Assembly (NCBI GenBank): GCA_018396435.1
Contig: JAGTRG010000008.1
Coordinates: forward strand, 1 to 42,811
From: Candidatus Bathyarchaeota archaeon
Lineage (GTDB): Archaea > Thermoproteota > Bathyarchaeia > Bathyarchaeales > DTEX01
Length of the DNA stretch: 42,811 nucleotides
Direction: 5' to 3'
Part shown: piece after piece, positions 1-9,564 of the stretch
Position numbering within the stretch: position 1 is the stretch's first letter
Layout: each line of letters starts with the position of its first letter
Program-made: the position numbers and the translations under genes
The notes under the pieces: model-generated
Seen by the model: the letters and a program-made list of their open reading frames with translations, nothing else
What the model was told of the DNA's origin: nothing
The model's database searches: none

Positions 1-219
1 AAACTCCCAAGGCCTCTCCTTAAGTATGCCCCTTAAACCCTCTATCGCTTTAAATGGATCTAGGTTCGTTTTTGCAACCACTAACCCCGAAACCTCCGTC
101 CTATCAACTATGGCTTCTCTATCGCCGAGTTCTCCTAGAAGAAACCATATTTCTGAACAAGCGTTGTTCTCGTTTCCCCTAAATGTTGAGATGAGTAAAT
201 TGAAGTCTTCCATAACCAT
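1..219 (-). CDS. THUMP-domain RNA-binding protein, N-terminal part (truncated by window edge)
   Basis: Minus-strand frame from ATG at 219 is open to base 1: MVMEDFNLLISTFRGNENNACSEIWFLLGELGDREAIVDRTEVSGLVVAKTNLDPFKAIEGLRGILKERPWEF. Resembles the start of archaeal THUMP proteins. Missing from the ORF track because no stop lies in the window. Confidence 0.7.
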   Translation of the reverse strand, partial: MVMEDFNLLISTFRGNENNACSEIWFLLGELGDREAIVDRTEVSGLVVAKTNLDPFKAIEGLRGILKERPWEF

Positions 220-289
220 TGTTTTTACCTCAAGAAAATTTAACTAAATCGAACTTTTCAACATTTTGTTCCTAAAAATGAAAATTAAA

Positions 290-1285
290 TTAATTACGGC
301 CCCTTTCAAATATTTTCCCCTTCTGCTCCGGCACTAAGTTTGGCGGAATCTCACCGCTCAGCGCCGACCGAACATTCTCTATGCACATTAATGCCATAGC
401 CTTTCGGGTCTCTCTGGTATACGTTCCCACATGAGGCGCTAACACAACATTCTCCATGCCAATAAGCGGACTGTTTAATGGAAGAGGCTCCCTGCTAAAT
501 ACATCTAAACCGGCCCCCGCTATCCAACCCTCTCTTAAGGCTCTGCATAACGCGTCCTCATCTATAACTGGCCCTCTCGAAGTGTTGATCACGTAGGCTG
601 TTCGCTTCATTAGCCTAAGTTCCCTTTCACCTATGAGCCCCCTCGTCTGAGAAGTTAAAGGAACATGTATCGATACGAAGTCTGAACCCCCTAGAAGGGT
701 CTCCAAATCCGCATACCGGGCTTCTAGAACCTTCTCTGCTTCATATTTACGTTCTATATCATTATACATTATTTTCATATTGAAAGCTTTGGCTCTAACG
801 GCAACTTCGTACCCTATCCGTCCAAGCCCAACTATTCCCAGCGTTTTACCATATAGGTCCATGCCCATAGGAAGCATCGGCTTTTTAGGCTTAGCCCATT
901 CCGTTCTCACGTAATTATCCGCCTGAATCAGCCTTCTGGAAAGACAGAGCATCAATCCTATAGTTAGCTCAGCCACTGCATGGGATAGAATTCCAGGCGT
1001 ATAGGTTACATATATTCCTCTTCTCGTACAAGCCTCAACATCAACCGTATCATAGCCAACACCATATCTCGCAATAATCCTCAGTTTCGGAAAATACTTG
1101 AGAACATGCTCATCAATCAGCTCTAAGGCCAGTATCATTGCGTCAGCATCCCTAATCTCTTCAGGAGGGGTCTCATCCCTCCTAAATGTGCTGAAGAAAA
1201 CATTTGCTATACCGCTCAGTTCCTCCTCAAAGAGCCCTGGATTATCAGTTCTTATGCCGGATGAAACAATAACTTTAGGCCTCAA
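290..1285 (-). CDS. D-isomer-specific 2-hydroxyacid dehydrogenase (phosphoglycerate/glyoxylate dehydrogenase family)
   Basis: GKTLGIVGLGRIGYEVAVRAKAF Rossmann motif, NTSRGPVIDEDAL, GAGLDVFSREPL, APHVGTYT. Confidence 0.92.
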   Translation of the reverse strand: MRPKVIVSSGIRTDNPGLFEEELSGIANVFFSTFRRDETPPEEIRDADAMILALELIDEHVLKYFPKLRIIARYGVGYDTVDVEACTRRGIYVTYTPGILSHAVAELTIGLMLCLSRRLIQADNYVRTEWAKPKKPMLPMGMDLYGKTLGIVGLGRIGYEVAVRAKAFNMKIMYNDIERKYEAEKVLEARYADLETLLGGSDFVSIHVPLTSQTRGLIGERELRLMKRTAYVINTSRGPVIDEDALCRALREGWIAGAGLDVFSREPLPLNSPLIGMENVVLAPHVGTYTRETRKAMALMCIENVRSALSGEIPPNLVPEQKGKIFERGRN

Positions 1286-1400
1286 CTTTAAACCTCCGAT
1301 TCACTTATCCATTTAATCATCTATAGATAAAATTAAGAGATGTAGTCACCCTAAAAAGATTTAGCATCCTCAAAAATAAATAAAGCCAAAATTTCTATTT

Positions 1401-1502
1401 CTGGTCAGCGGAGGTTAGTCATTTAATAGGCGTCACAGCCCACCTCATAAAGTGGGCTCCGCGCCGTCGCCTTGCATCATCCCAAACTATAAGCTGATCC
1501 AG
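1401..1502. ncRNA. candidate structured RNA or leader element (strand unresolved)
   Basis: GC-rich island in AT-rich spacer. Outer stem CTGGTCAGC (1401-1409) with GCTGA[T]CCAG (1493-1502); inner 7-bp hairpin AGCCCAC (1437-1443)/GTGGGCT (1452-1458); ggcg (1429-1432)/cgcc (1462-1465). Confidence 0.35.
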
Positions 1503-1714
1503 GAGCCATTTATCTGTTTCGAGTATTCTGCTGCTAAGATTATGAAAAATTGGCAAGATTTAGGAGAATGAGATGGAATAAATGTTCTCATAAACAAAAA
1601 TATTTAAAGAAACTACTATTAAAAACCTTCTAGGATCAAAGAAAATTATTATCAGCGCATCCACATTGATTTAATATTACAGTCTTCAAATAGCCCAGTC
1701 TTGAAATAAAGAGT

Positions 1715-2725
1715 TCAGATAGGCTTGGCAACAAAAATATTGTCTTTGTTAGATATTACGCGCGCTTTAAGTCTAGTTCCGATTGGAATTTTCTCAGCGT
1801 TCACAAGCATTACGCTTCTATCGCGCCTCTCAGTTATAGCCAGCGCCTCACCCCTAAGCCATCCTGGACCTACTACCTCAACCCGTATAATTTCAGAGCG
1901 CCTATATGGAGTTGGAATCGCTTTGCGCTTATGTATGCTGAAGTCGCTTGGGCTTAGAATAAGTTTGACGTTAAACTCACTTTCCCAACGCCGAAGCTGA
2001 TCGTAGAACTTCCTCCACGGCATCGGTTTAACGTTCCTTACTCTTCTTCCACGCTTGTGAACTAGATACTTTTGAATACCTATTGGTGGAAACTTTTTTC
2101 CAGCACCTAAATCTTTAGCAAGTTTAATTATCTTTGGTATTTCAGAATCGTTTAAGCTTTGAATCCAGACTGGCGCAATTAGCAAATCAATCTTTGTGTT
2201 AAAAACTATGTAATGCATTAAATCAACAATCCTAGAGGGGTTATACCATTCTGTTCCTGAAAGCCTCCTAGCTAAGTCTTGATCGATGGCATCAAGTGAG
2301 AGATTAATCCTCGTTAGTCCGGCCTCAGACAACTCATCAAGAAGCCTTTCAGTCAACGTTGGGCCATGAGTCTGCATTGAAACAATTTCAACACCTTTAA
2401 CTTGACTTAGGGAAGAAACCATGTCGGCTATTTTCGTATATGTTATCGGATCACCAACAGTATCAATATGTGCTTCTATGCCACGTTCGCCCTTAAAGGC
2501 GATAATGCTCTTAAACCAATCGATGAGATAATCTAAGGGAACAATATATTCAGTTCGTCTACACCTAGACTTTGGCCCAGCATCGGTAGAGCAGAATATA
2601 CATGAAAGTGTGCAAGTTGTGATTGGGCGAACTTGAATAATATTTGTACCTCTATCGATTAAACCGAAGGCAATACAGCCTAGAAGTGGAATAGGCTCAG
2701 AAACCTCAAAGATCTCCCTAACCAT
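1715..2725 (-). CDS. Radical SAM protein with C-terminal TRAM-like domain
   Basis: CTLSCIFCSTDAGP (CxxxCxxC cluster motif); C-terminal small beta-domain resembling TRAM. Confidence 0.8.
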   Translation of the reverse strand: MVREIFEVSEPIPLLGCIAFGLIDRGTNIIQVRPITTCTLSCIFCSTDAGPKSRCRRTEYIVPLDYLIDWFKSIIAFKGERGIEAHIDTVGDPITYTKIADMVSSLSQVKGVEIVSMQTHGPTLTERLLDELSEAGLTRINLSLDAIDQDLARRLSGTEWYNPSRIVDLMHYIVFNTKIDLLIAPVWIQSLNDSEIPKIIKLAKDLGAGKKFPPIGIQKYLVHKRGRRVRNVKPMPWRKFYDQLRRWESEFNVKLILSPSDFSIHKRKAIPTPYRRSEIIRVEVVGPGWLRGEALAITERRDRSVMLVNAEKIPIGTRLKARVISNKDNIFVAKPI

Positions 2726-2793
2726 AAATCATCAAATAAAAAATAATGTGGGTGGAAAAATTTGGATAAATAAATGGCCTGTTGAATGGATTT

Positions 2794-4449
2794 TTACTCG
2801 AACTCTCCACCGTAGCCTTCTGGACCTTTAGGCGTCTTAGGAGCCTTCATCTTGCCTGCCGCAATAACATCGTCTATTTTTAGTATCATCGTTGTGGCCT
2901 CTGTAGCTGACTTAATCATTTGCTTCTTAACAGCTAACGGTTCATAGATATCCAGTTCACGCATATCCCTAACCTTACCAGAGAAAACATCGATGCCTGC
3001 CCAAGTCTCACCCTTTTCATGCTTTGCCCTAAGCTCAGATAGTACATCAATCGGATCTAGACCAGCGTTCTCAGCTAAAGCCGTTGGAACGGACTCTATA
3101 GCCTCTGCGAAGCTTTGAACAGCCAGTTGCTCCTTGCCTGGTAATGATTGGGCATATTCCCTAAGAACATTGGCAACTTCTACTTCTGGCGCCCCTCCGC
3201 CAGCTAGAATCTTTGGCTCTTGAACAACATCTCTGACAACGCAAAGCGCATCGTGGACAGATCTTTCAGCTTCATCAACAATACGTTCAGCTCCTCCACG
3301 GATCAATATAGCTACTGCGTGTGGGTTCCTGCAGCCCTCAATAAATACCATTTTATCGTCGCCTATCTTACGCTCCTCAACAAGATCGGCATAGCCAAGA
3401 TCCCTCTCAGATAGGTCTTCAAGATTTGTTACAACTCTTCCGCCAGCGGCTTTAGCAAGCTTCTCCATATCGGACTTCTTAGCGCGCCTAACAGCCAGAA
3501 TTCCCCTTCTGGCCAAGAAATGCTGCGCCATGTCATCAATACCCTTCTGACAGATAACAACATTTGCGCCAGTTGCAGCAATTTTATCAACCATGCTCCG
3601 AAGCATGCTTTCTTCTTCACGTAGAAAAGCCTCCATCTGCTCTGGACTTTCAATATTTATCTTAGCGTCAAACTCTGTTTTTTCGATTTCTAGTGGGCAG
3701 TCTAAAAGCGCAATTTTAGCCTTTTCAACGCGTTTAGGCATTCCGGGATGAACGACTTCCTTGTCTATGAGTAAGCCGTTAATAAGCTTTGTATCGCTTA
3801 CAGATTCGCCGTGCTTCTTCTGCACTAGAATATCGTCTAAATCAGCCTTATATTGGTCGCCTACTTTCTGGGCAACTTGAAGTATGGCGTTAACGGATAT
3901 TTCAGCCAGCTGCTCACGATTTTCTGAAACGATTTTACTTGCCATGGATGTCATAGCAACCTTCTTAAGAAACTCCTTATCGGCTGGATCAACTTTTATT
4001 GCAATATTTTCCAAGGTTTCAAGAGCTTTCTCAGCGGCTCTTCTGTACCCCTCAATTATGACTGTTGGATGAACATTCTTGTTAAGTAGCTCCTCAGCCC
4101 TATTCAGCAGCTCACCGGCAACAACCACGACGCTTGTAGTTCCATCGCCAACCTCCTTATCTTGTGCTTTAGCAACCTCAACCATCATCTTAGCAGCCGG
4201 ATGCTCAACCTCCATCTCATCTAAGATTGTCTTCCCATCATTCGTAATCGTCACATCGCCAAGGCTATCAACAAGCATCTTATCCATACCTTTGGGACCA
4301 AGCGAGGATCTGACCGCCTCAGCGATAATTCTAGCAGCCATAATATTATTGTGCTGAGCATCCTTGCCTCTAGATCTTGTTGAGCCCTCCTTCAATATTA
4401 ATACAGGAATCCCCCCAGCAGATGCACCAGCAGATACACCAGCAGCCAT
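2794..4449 (-). CDS. Thermosome (group II chaperonin) subunit
   Basis: [65 protein letters not shown]. Start re-placed from 4560 to ATG 4449 ([13 protein letters not shown]...) preceded by SD ggtgat. Confidence 0.97.
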   Translation of the reverse strand: MAAGVSAGASAGGIPVLILKEGSTRSRGKDAQHNNIMAARIIAEAVRSSLGPKGMDKMLVDSLGDVTITNDGKTILDEMEVEHPAAKMMVEVAKAQDKEVGDGTTSVVVVAGELLNRAEELLNKNVHPTVIIEGYRRAAEKALETLENIAIKVDPADKEFLKKVAMTSMASKIVSENREQLAEISVNAILQVAQKVGDQYKADLDDILVQKKHGESVSDTKLINGLLIDKEVVHPGMPKRVEKAKIALLDCPLEIEKTEFDAKINIESPEQMEAFLREEESMLRSMVDKIAATGANVVICQKGIDDMAQHFLARRGILAVRRAKKSDMEKLAKAAGGRVVTNLEDLSERDLGYADLVEERKIGDDKMVFIEGCRNPHAVAILIRGGAERIVDEAERSVHDALCVVRDVVQEPKILAGGGAPEVEVANVLREYAQSLPGKEQLAVQSFAEAIESVPTALAENAGLDPIDVLSELRAKHEKGETWAGIDVFSGKVRDMRELDIYEPLAVKKQMIKSATEATTMILKIDDVIAAGKMKAPKTPKGPEGYGGEFE

Positions 4450-4503
4450 CAATATCACCTTTCCATAGTTAATATTAAATGCACCATAATACTCAAATAA
4501 AAA

Positions 4504-4521
4504 CCTTTTATATACTTTTCG
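4504..4521 (-). promoter_or_regulatory. Archaeal promoter (BRE + box A) of thermosome gene
   Basis: Minus-strand CGAAAAGTATATAAAAGG, about 60 bp upstream of the ATG at 4449. Confidence 0.7.
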
Positions 4522-4606
4522 TTTAATTATCGCCAATATACGGGCTTTTTCGGAATTCAAAAAATATTTTTATTTAAATAAGCTAATCATAGTTTGTAGT
4601 GGTAGT

Positions 4607-5239
4607 ATGTTAATGATCAAAGATTTAGAATCAAAAATAGTTCATCTTGAGGATCTAATTCAGAAGATTTCTAGCGAGATTTTGGCAAATGTTACATACG
4701 AGAAACTTCCACCTGCAGAATTATGGACAAGGTCTGAGGGACTCGTAAGCGCCTTAAGAAATTTGGCTGAGGAAATTAGAGATAGGATGTTGTTCCTTAG
4801 GCCGGAAAGAGCTCCGTCAATAAGGAGAAAATTTAGGGCTTTCCTTCAACCGTTAAATAGTTTCAAGGAAACCCTACAGAAGCCAGCTGACCCATATGGA
4901 GCTTCTAAACAAGCGTTAGAGCATCTTAGAGGGGCCGTCACTGAAAGTCAGGAGTTCATCGAGATGGCAAGAGATATCTCGGAAAAACCCTCCGAGGGGA
5001 TTCTTGAACTCTTAAAACTTAGAGAAGTATATGAGGCAAAAGAGTACATATCTAGGGTTTCAGTTCCTGAGACGGTTTATGTAAAACTTGAACACTTAAA
5101 AAGGAGCATGGAAACATTAAGGCTTCGCATATCGATTCTTGAGCAGGCAATTATGGATCTGCTGAAACAGATGGATAGATTTCAGGAGGAAGCCTCGGTT
5201 TTCCAGCAGGAGAGACAAGAAACTGACCTAGCTCAGTAA
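4607..5239 (+). CDS. Coiled-coil hypothetical protein
   Basis: 210-aa ORF with heptad-like Leu/Glu/Lys-rich composition; TTTATTTAAATAAG box A just upstream. Confidence 0.65.
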   Translation: MLMIKDLESKIVHLEDLIQKISSEILANVTYEKLPPAELWTRSEGLVSALRNLAEEIRDRMLFLRPERAPSIRRKFRAFLQPLNSFKETLQKPADPYGASKQALEHLRGAVTESQEFIEMARDISEKPSEGILELLKLREVYEAKEYISRVSVPETVYVKLEHLKRSMETLRLRISILEQAIMDLLKQMDRFQEEASVFQQERQETDLAQ

Positions 5240-5254
5240 GACGACTAATTTGCA

Positions 5255-5731
5255 GTGCTGAGCGTGCGCCATAAAATGTCCATGGTTGACGTAACGCCTA
5301 AGCCCGAAATTCACCGCGAGGCAACGGCAAAGGGGCAAATAAGGCTTACATCCGAAACAGTCAGATTAATTAGAGAAAGAAGGGTGGAAAAGGGGGATCC
5401 ATTCTACACAGCTAAGATAGCTGGGATTCTAGCTGCGAAAAATACCTCGATGCTTATACCATTATGTCATCCAATACCTCTAACTAATGTAAATATTGAA
5501 GTCAAGATTGTGGATGAGAACACCGTTGAAGTTGAATCAACTGTCAAGGCTAAAGCCAAAACTGGTGTTGAAATGGAGGCTCTGGTGGCTACAGCAACAG
5601 CTTTGCTCACAATTTGGGACATGGTTAAGAAATATGAGAAGGATGCTGAAGGACAATATCCCATCACGTTAATTCAAAATATAAGAGTTATCAAAAAGGT
5701 GAAGAATGAACTTGAGCGAAACGGCGGTTAA
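5255..5731 (+). CDS. moaC: Cyclic pyranopterin monophosphate synthase MoaC (start may be ATG 5276 or 5282)
   Basis: MVDVTPKPEIHREATAKGQIRL, IPLCHPIPLTNV, GVEMEALVATATALLTIWDMVKKYEKD. Confidence 0.95.
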   Translation: MLSVRHKMSMVDVTPKPEIHREATAKGQIRLTSETVRLIRERRVEKGDPFYTAKIAGILAAKNTSMLIPLCHPIPLTNVNIEVKIVDENTVEVESTVKAKAKTGVEMEALVATATALLTIWDMVKKYEKDAEGQYPITLIQNIRVIKKVKNELERNGG

Positions 5732-6242
5732 ACATAAGGCTGATGCACCAAAAAGCCTAAACTTCGCGATTATAACATGCAGTACATCTCGATATAAAGA
5801 GTACGTTGAAACAGGAAAACTAAATGATCCATCAGGCGATTTAATAATTAAAATGCTTAGGGAGAACGGGCATAGGGTGACTTTGCGAAAAATAGTTACT
5901 GATGATAAGGCGGAAATCCAGAAAGCGGTCATGAGAGCAATAAAGTCGCGCAAAGTAGACGTCATAATAACGTCGGGTGGAACAGGTATAAGCCCGAGGG
6001 ATGTAACAGTGGAGGCTGTTCAACCACTGCTTGAGAAAGAACTGCAGGGCTTCGGTGAAATATTCAGAGCATTAAGCTATCGGGAAATAGGTTCAGCAGC
6101 AGTTCTGACGCGTTCAATAGCTGGCGTAATTGGAGGAAAAGTAATATTCTGCCTACCCGGCTCACCGCACAGCATATCTATAGCGCTTAAAGAAATAATT
6201 TTTCCAGAAGCTGGACATATAATAAGACATGCACGCGAATAG
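5706..6242 (+). CDS. moaB: Molybdenum cofactor biosynthesis protein MoaB/Mog
   Basis: VIITSGGTGISPRDVTVEAV, FRALSYREIGSAAVLTRSIAGVIGGKVIFCLPGSP; overlaps moaC. Confidence 0.93.
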   Translation: MNLSETAVKHKADAPKSLNFAIITCSTSRYKEYVETGKLNDPSGDLIIKMLRENGHRVTLRKIVTDDKAEIQKAVMRAIKSRKVDVIITSGGTGISPRDVTVEAVQPLLEKELQGFGEIFRALSYREIGSAAVLTRSIAGVIGGKVIFCLPGSPHSISIALKEIIFPEAGHIIRHARE

Positions 6243-6243
6243 G

Positions 6244-7482
6244 CTATTGCTCCCGGGAGATATATGCAACCATTTCGTCAGTTAGGTCTAACCATCGTGC
6301 TATTTCTTTAGCCATTTCTGGGTTGCTCTGAAAGATTACACGTAAATATGGCAGAACTTCCCTTACTGCGCGTGAGGATGATAAATGACACTTCTTTCCA
6401 ATTCTTCTGCTTATTTCAGAGAGAAGCATTCTCTCTTCTTTTGAGATTGACGCTTTTTTTATGCGTTCCGGAAACTTAAATGGGGTCCACCCTGCGCTTT
6501 TTCTACTCCATGATGAAGCAACACCAGCCGTCATTAAATCTATGACGTATCTTAGAAAAGTCCAATCCTGAGTCTCCTTAACCCTTCTACGATAGACATC
6601 AGATTTAGCTAGCATATCCATTGCATTTGCCAGCTCATGCGGGTTCTTTATGTGATAGGGTATATTCTCATATATCCATTCGAAGAGCATATCTAAATCA
6701 ACATCCGCCATGTTGACAGCTGTTTTTGCGGAGGAGGCATCTTTCGCATAGAAGATCATTCTTAAAACGTTGAATATTTCCTCCTTCCGATCCCTCGGGG
6801 CAAGCCAGGCGACATCTTCATACGTCAATCTAGTCTTGCCTTGGGCTAAAGCTTGAAGATCCGTTACGGCTGATCTAACATCTCCACCACTTCTCTCCGC
6901 TATAAATTTTAATGCAGCCTCGTCAGCATTTATTCCTTCTTTAGCACATATTTTTGCCAAGTGCCTCATAACCTCACTCTTAGATGGCTTCTTAAACTCA
7001 ATTAAGAGACAATAGTTCCTTAAAACTGCGAATCTAGGGTCATATGCATCATTAGCTATGAGTATCACCGGAACTCTACTGCTTTTCACGATCTCAGTTA
7101 TTTCCCTAAGACCGCCATGATCCGCCGAACCGGTTATGCCGTCCAGCTCATCGAAAACTATGAGCCTCTTCATTCCAAAGAGCGAGCCGTACTGCGAGGC
7201 TCTGCCAGCGAAGCGCTTGACGGCTTCCTCAGTCCTATAGGTGCTAGCATCACTTTCAATTACCTCCATGTTTAAATCATTTGCTAAAGCTTCAACAGCG
7301 GCGGTTTTACCGACGCCCGGTGGACCATAAATAAATATAGCTCTTTTCCCGGGAGCGCCCTTTTCCCAAGAGCGTATCCACTCAATTATCTTTCTTTTAG
7401 CTTCCTCATTGCCTACGACTTCAGACAACGATTTAGGCTTATACTTCCGGATCCATGGAATAAAAGTGGTTCCTGATGACAT
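6244..7482 (-). CDS. rfcL: Replication factor C large subunit
   Basis: PWIRKYKPKSLSEVVGNEEAK, GPPGVGKTAAVEALA, FDELDGI; adjacent to rfcS. Confidence 0.95.
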   Translation of the reverse strand: MSSGTTFIPWIRKYKPKSLSEVVGNEEAKRKIIEWIRSWEKGAPGKRAIFIYGPPGVGKTAAVEALANDLNMEVIESDASTYRTEEAVKRFAGRASQYGSLFGMKRLIVFDELDGITGSADHGGLREITEIVKSSRVPVILIANDAYDPRFAVLRNYCLLIEFKKPSKSEVMRHLAKICAKEGINADEAALKFIAERSGGDVRSAVTDLQALAQGKTRLTYEDVAWLAPRDRKEEIFNVLRMIFYAKDASSAKTAVNMADVDLDMLFEWIYENIPYHIKNPHELANAMDMLAKSDVYRRRVKETQDWTFLRYVIDLMTAGVASSWSRKSAGWTPFKFPERIKKASISKEERMLLSEISRRIGKKCHLSSSRAVREVLPYLRVIFQSNPEMAKEIARWLDLTDEMVAYISREQ

Positions 7483-7507
7483 GAAAACACCTAGGTTCGC
7501 TTATCAC

Positions 7508-8488
7508 TTATAGACCTCTCTTTATTTCATAACCTGCCTCAACAAGCTTGGCTAACATGGCGCTCAGCTGAACCTCATCGGTAGCTCCCTGAATCAGCCT
7601 ATAATCTACTTCGCCAGCTATGTCAGCCAATTTAACCTTCCATTTATCAGGCACGTTAAGTCTGAAAATCTCGTTATGAATCTGCTTTATTATGTCTATT
7701 CCCGTAAGCCCATATTTTTGAGTTAGCTCCTTTAGCTTACTTCTCGCCGCTATAAAGTCACCATTCAGAGCTGTCAACATCATCTCTCTAACATCATACG
7801 GGTTAGCTCTGCCAACAACCGAGTAAACTACCTCAGCATTTATAGGCTTACCAAGCGAGGCGGCTGTCTGAAGAATATTCACGGTCTTCCTGAGGTCGCC
7901 TTCACTGAGTTCCAAAACGGCCTCTATACCATCATCTAAGATCTTAATGTTTTCCCCTTTACAGATATACCTAATTCTTTCTATAACTGCTTCACGGGAT
8001 AAGTAAGTGAACCTGAAGGGAGCACAGCGCGATTGTATAGGCTCAATTATTCTACCACTATAATTGGCTATCAATATGAAACGCGCAGTTTCACTATAGC
8101 GCTCCATCGTGCGCCTTAGAGCTTGCTGGGCATCCTCCGTCATGTTATCCGCCTCATCCAAAATAAGTATCTTAAACGTCACTTCACCCATAGGCTTTGT
8201 TCTAGCAAAGGTTTTAACAGTTTCCCTAACAACGTTTATGCCCCTCTCATCACTAGCATTAAGCTCCATTATGTATTCGCGGTAGTTTTCACCATAAAGA
8301 TCATGTGCTAAGCAGAGGGCGGCTGTAGTTTTTCCAGTTCCCGGCGGCCCGGCGAATATGCAGTGTGGGACATTTTTAGCCTTAACGAAGCTTTTAAGTC
8401 GGCTGACTATTTCTTCTTGATCAACTATTTCGTCTAACGTACGTGGTCTGTATTTCTCAGTCCACATTTCATAGCTCAAACCGAACAC
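7508..8488 (-). CDS. rfcS: Replication factor C small subunit
   Basis: WTEKYRPRTLDEIVDQEEIV, FAGPPGTGKTTAALCLA, ELNASDERGINVVR, LDEADNMTEDAQQALRRTME. Confidence 0.97.
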   Translation of the reverse strand: MFGLSYEMWTEKYRPRTLDEIVDQEEIVSRLKSFVKAKNVPHCIFAGPPGTGKTTAALCLAHDLYGENYREYIMELNASDERGINVVRETVKTFARTKPMGEVTFKILILDEADNMTEDAQQALRRTMERYSETARFILIANYSGRIIEPIQSRCAPFRFTYLSREAVIERIRYICKGENIKILDDGIEAVLELSEGDLRKTVNILQTAASLGKPINAEVVYSVVGRANPYDVREMMLTALNGDFIAARSKLKELTQKYGLTGIDIIKQIHNEIFRLNVPDKWKVKLADIAGEVDYRLIQGATDEVQLSAMLAKLVEAGYEIKRGL

Positions 8489-8613
8489 CTTAAAACTGCT
8501 TGTTCCGCTAAAATAATTACGTTTAAGAAATATAAAAGGAGTTTATATCTTATTATGCTAAAACTGAATGAATACGCTTTCAATTTTCATTGTGTTTCAG
8601 CAAAATTCTAAGG

Positions 8614-9261
8614 TTAGAAAGAAAGCGTCAGGGCGACTTCCACTAGGGCGGCTAGAAGGAGAATTACGTTACATAGGACGATGGTAACTGTCGCTACGAT
8701 TATTTCATTTCTAAAATTACGTTTTATTGCAGCATATATCATCCATAAACTTTCAGATATTGCTAAGGTATAGGATAAATATTCCATCCATGCAAACGGA
8801 AGAATAAAAACTGTTGAAAAAAGAGTTACTGGACCCGCATCAGAGATGATGCTGTATGCGGCGAAGACCTTTCCGGTATTATAAAGAACATAGGTGCCCC
8901 AGCATGGACCAGCTATGGGAATAAACATTATTAAAGTGTGAAGGAGATTATTGCCAAAGATTATTGCCAAGATTATTTGGGCATCGGATGACTTTATAAC
9001 ATCTTCCAATTTACTCATTTCCTGCATTATTTCGTTTGCCTCGGAGCGTTCAATTCTTGTTAATGCGCCAATAAGCGTTATACCTATGCAAAGGATAAAT
9101 ACAACCAGAAATACCAGGACTCTGCTTTTCAAACTACCGGTCCAATAGATCTCTGCCTCTCTAGACTTTATAATGCGAGATATAGGTGCACCGCAGTTTG
9201 GACAGAACCTGGCATCCTCATCCTCAGGCAGCCTTATGCCGCATTTTGGACAATGGGACAT
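8614..9261 (-). CDS. Zinc-ribbon plus SpoIIM (stage II sporulation protein M)-like membrane protein
   Basis: N-terminal CPKCGIRLPEDEDARFCPNCG; multi-TM region with FGNNLLHTLIMFIPIAGPCWGTYVLYNTG and LPFAWMEYLSYTLAISES. Confidence 0.72.
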   Translation of the reverse strand: MSHCPKCGIRLPEDEDARFCPNCGAPISRIIKSREAEIYWTGSLKSRVLVFLVVFILCIGITLIGALTRIERSEANEIMQEMSKLEDVIKSSDAQIILAIIFGNNLLHTLIMFIPIAGPCWGTYVLYNTGKVFAAYSIISDAGPVTLFSTVFILPFAWMEYLSYTLAISESLWMIYAAIKRNFRNEIIVATVTIVLCNVILLLAALVEVALTLSF

Positions 9262-9400
9262 TTACTCACCCATTTAAATATATGCCTAATGATTGATGTA
9301 ATCCTTAAAAATCTTTCTCATTAAAAATAAAAATAAATTTACTTGAACGCTTTTTGAGGACAGCTGCGCTTAAATATTCTTTCCTCTCAGAAATATTTTT

Positions 9401-9473
9401 GGTGGGCGATGACAGATCTGACCCTTCTGAAACTATCTTATCCGTGATGTGGATCTTGAGTTTGGAGCCCACT
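9401..9473 (+). ncRNA. Candidate C/D-box-like sRNA
   Basis: Terminal stem GTGGGC (9402-9407)/GCCCAC (9467-9472). Box-like elements: C (CGATGA 9407-9412), D' (CTGA 9427-9430), C' (TGATGT 9445-9450), degenerate D (TGGA 9463-9466). Box A TTAAATAT at 9370-9377, about 26 bp before the inferred 5' end. Confidence 0.38.
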
Positions 9474-9564
9474 AAAATCCATTAAACCTATATTCAATGG
9501 GTTCAATAAATAACATAGGAGCCCTTGCCGAGAAATTGCTGACTGCTTGCAACATGGTGTTTAG

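Noticed and set aside
1098-4357. Antisense or alternate-frame ORFs at 1098-1316, 1725-2000, 3220-3414, 3429-3653, 3884-4072 and 4079-4357
   Set aside because: Fully inside well-supported genes on the opposite strand or another frame, with low-complexity Ser/Ala composition typical of shadow ORFs.
4450-4560. N-terminal extension of the thermosome ORF in the track
   Set aside because: It spans the promoter region (CGAAAAGTATATAAAAGG) and precedes the SD-supported ATG at 4449.
1401-9473. A shared RNA family between the 1.4-kb and 9.4-kb elements, because both contain gcccac/gtgggc arms
   Set aside because: Only the short arms match; loop sizes, flanks and other motifs differ, so chance similarity is more likely.
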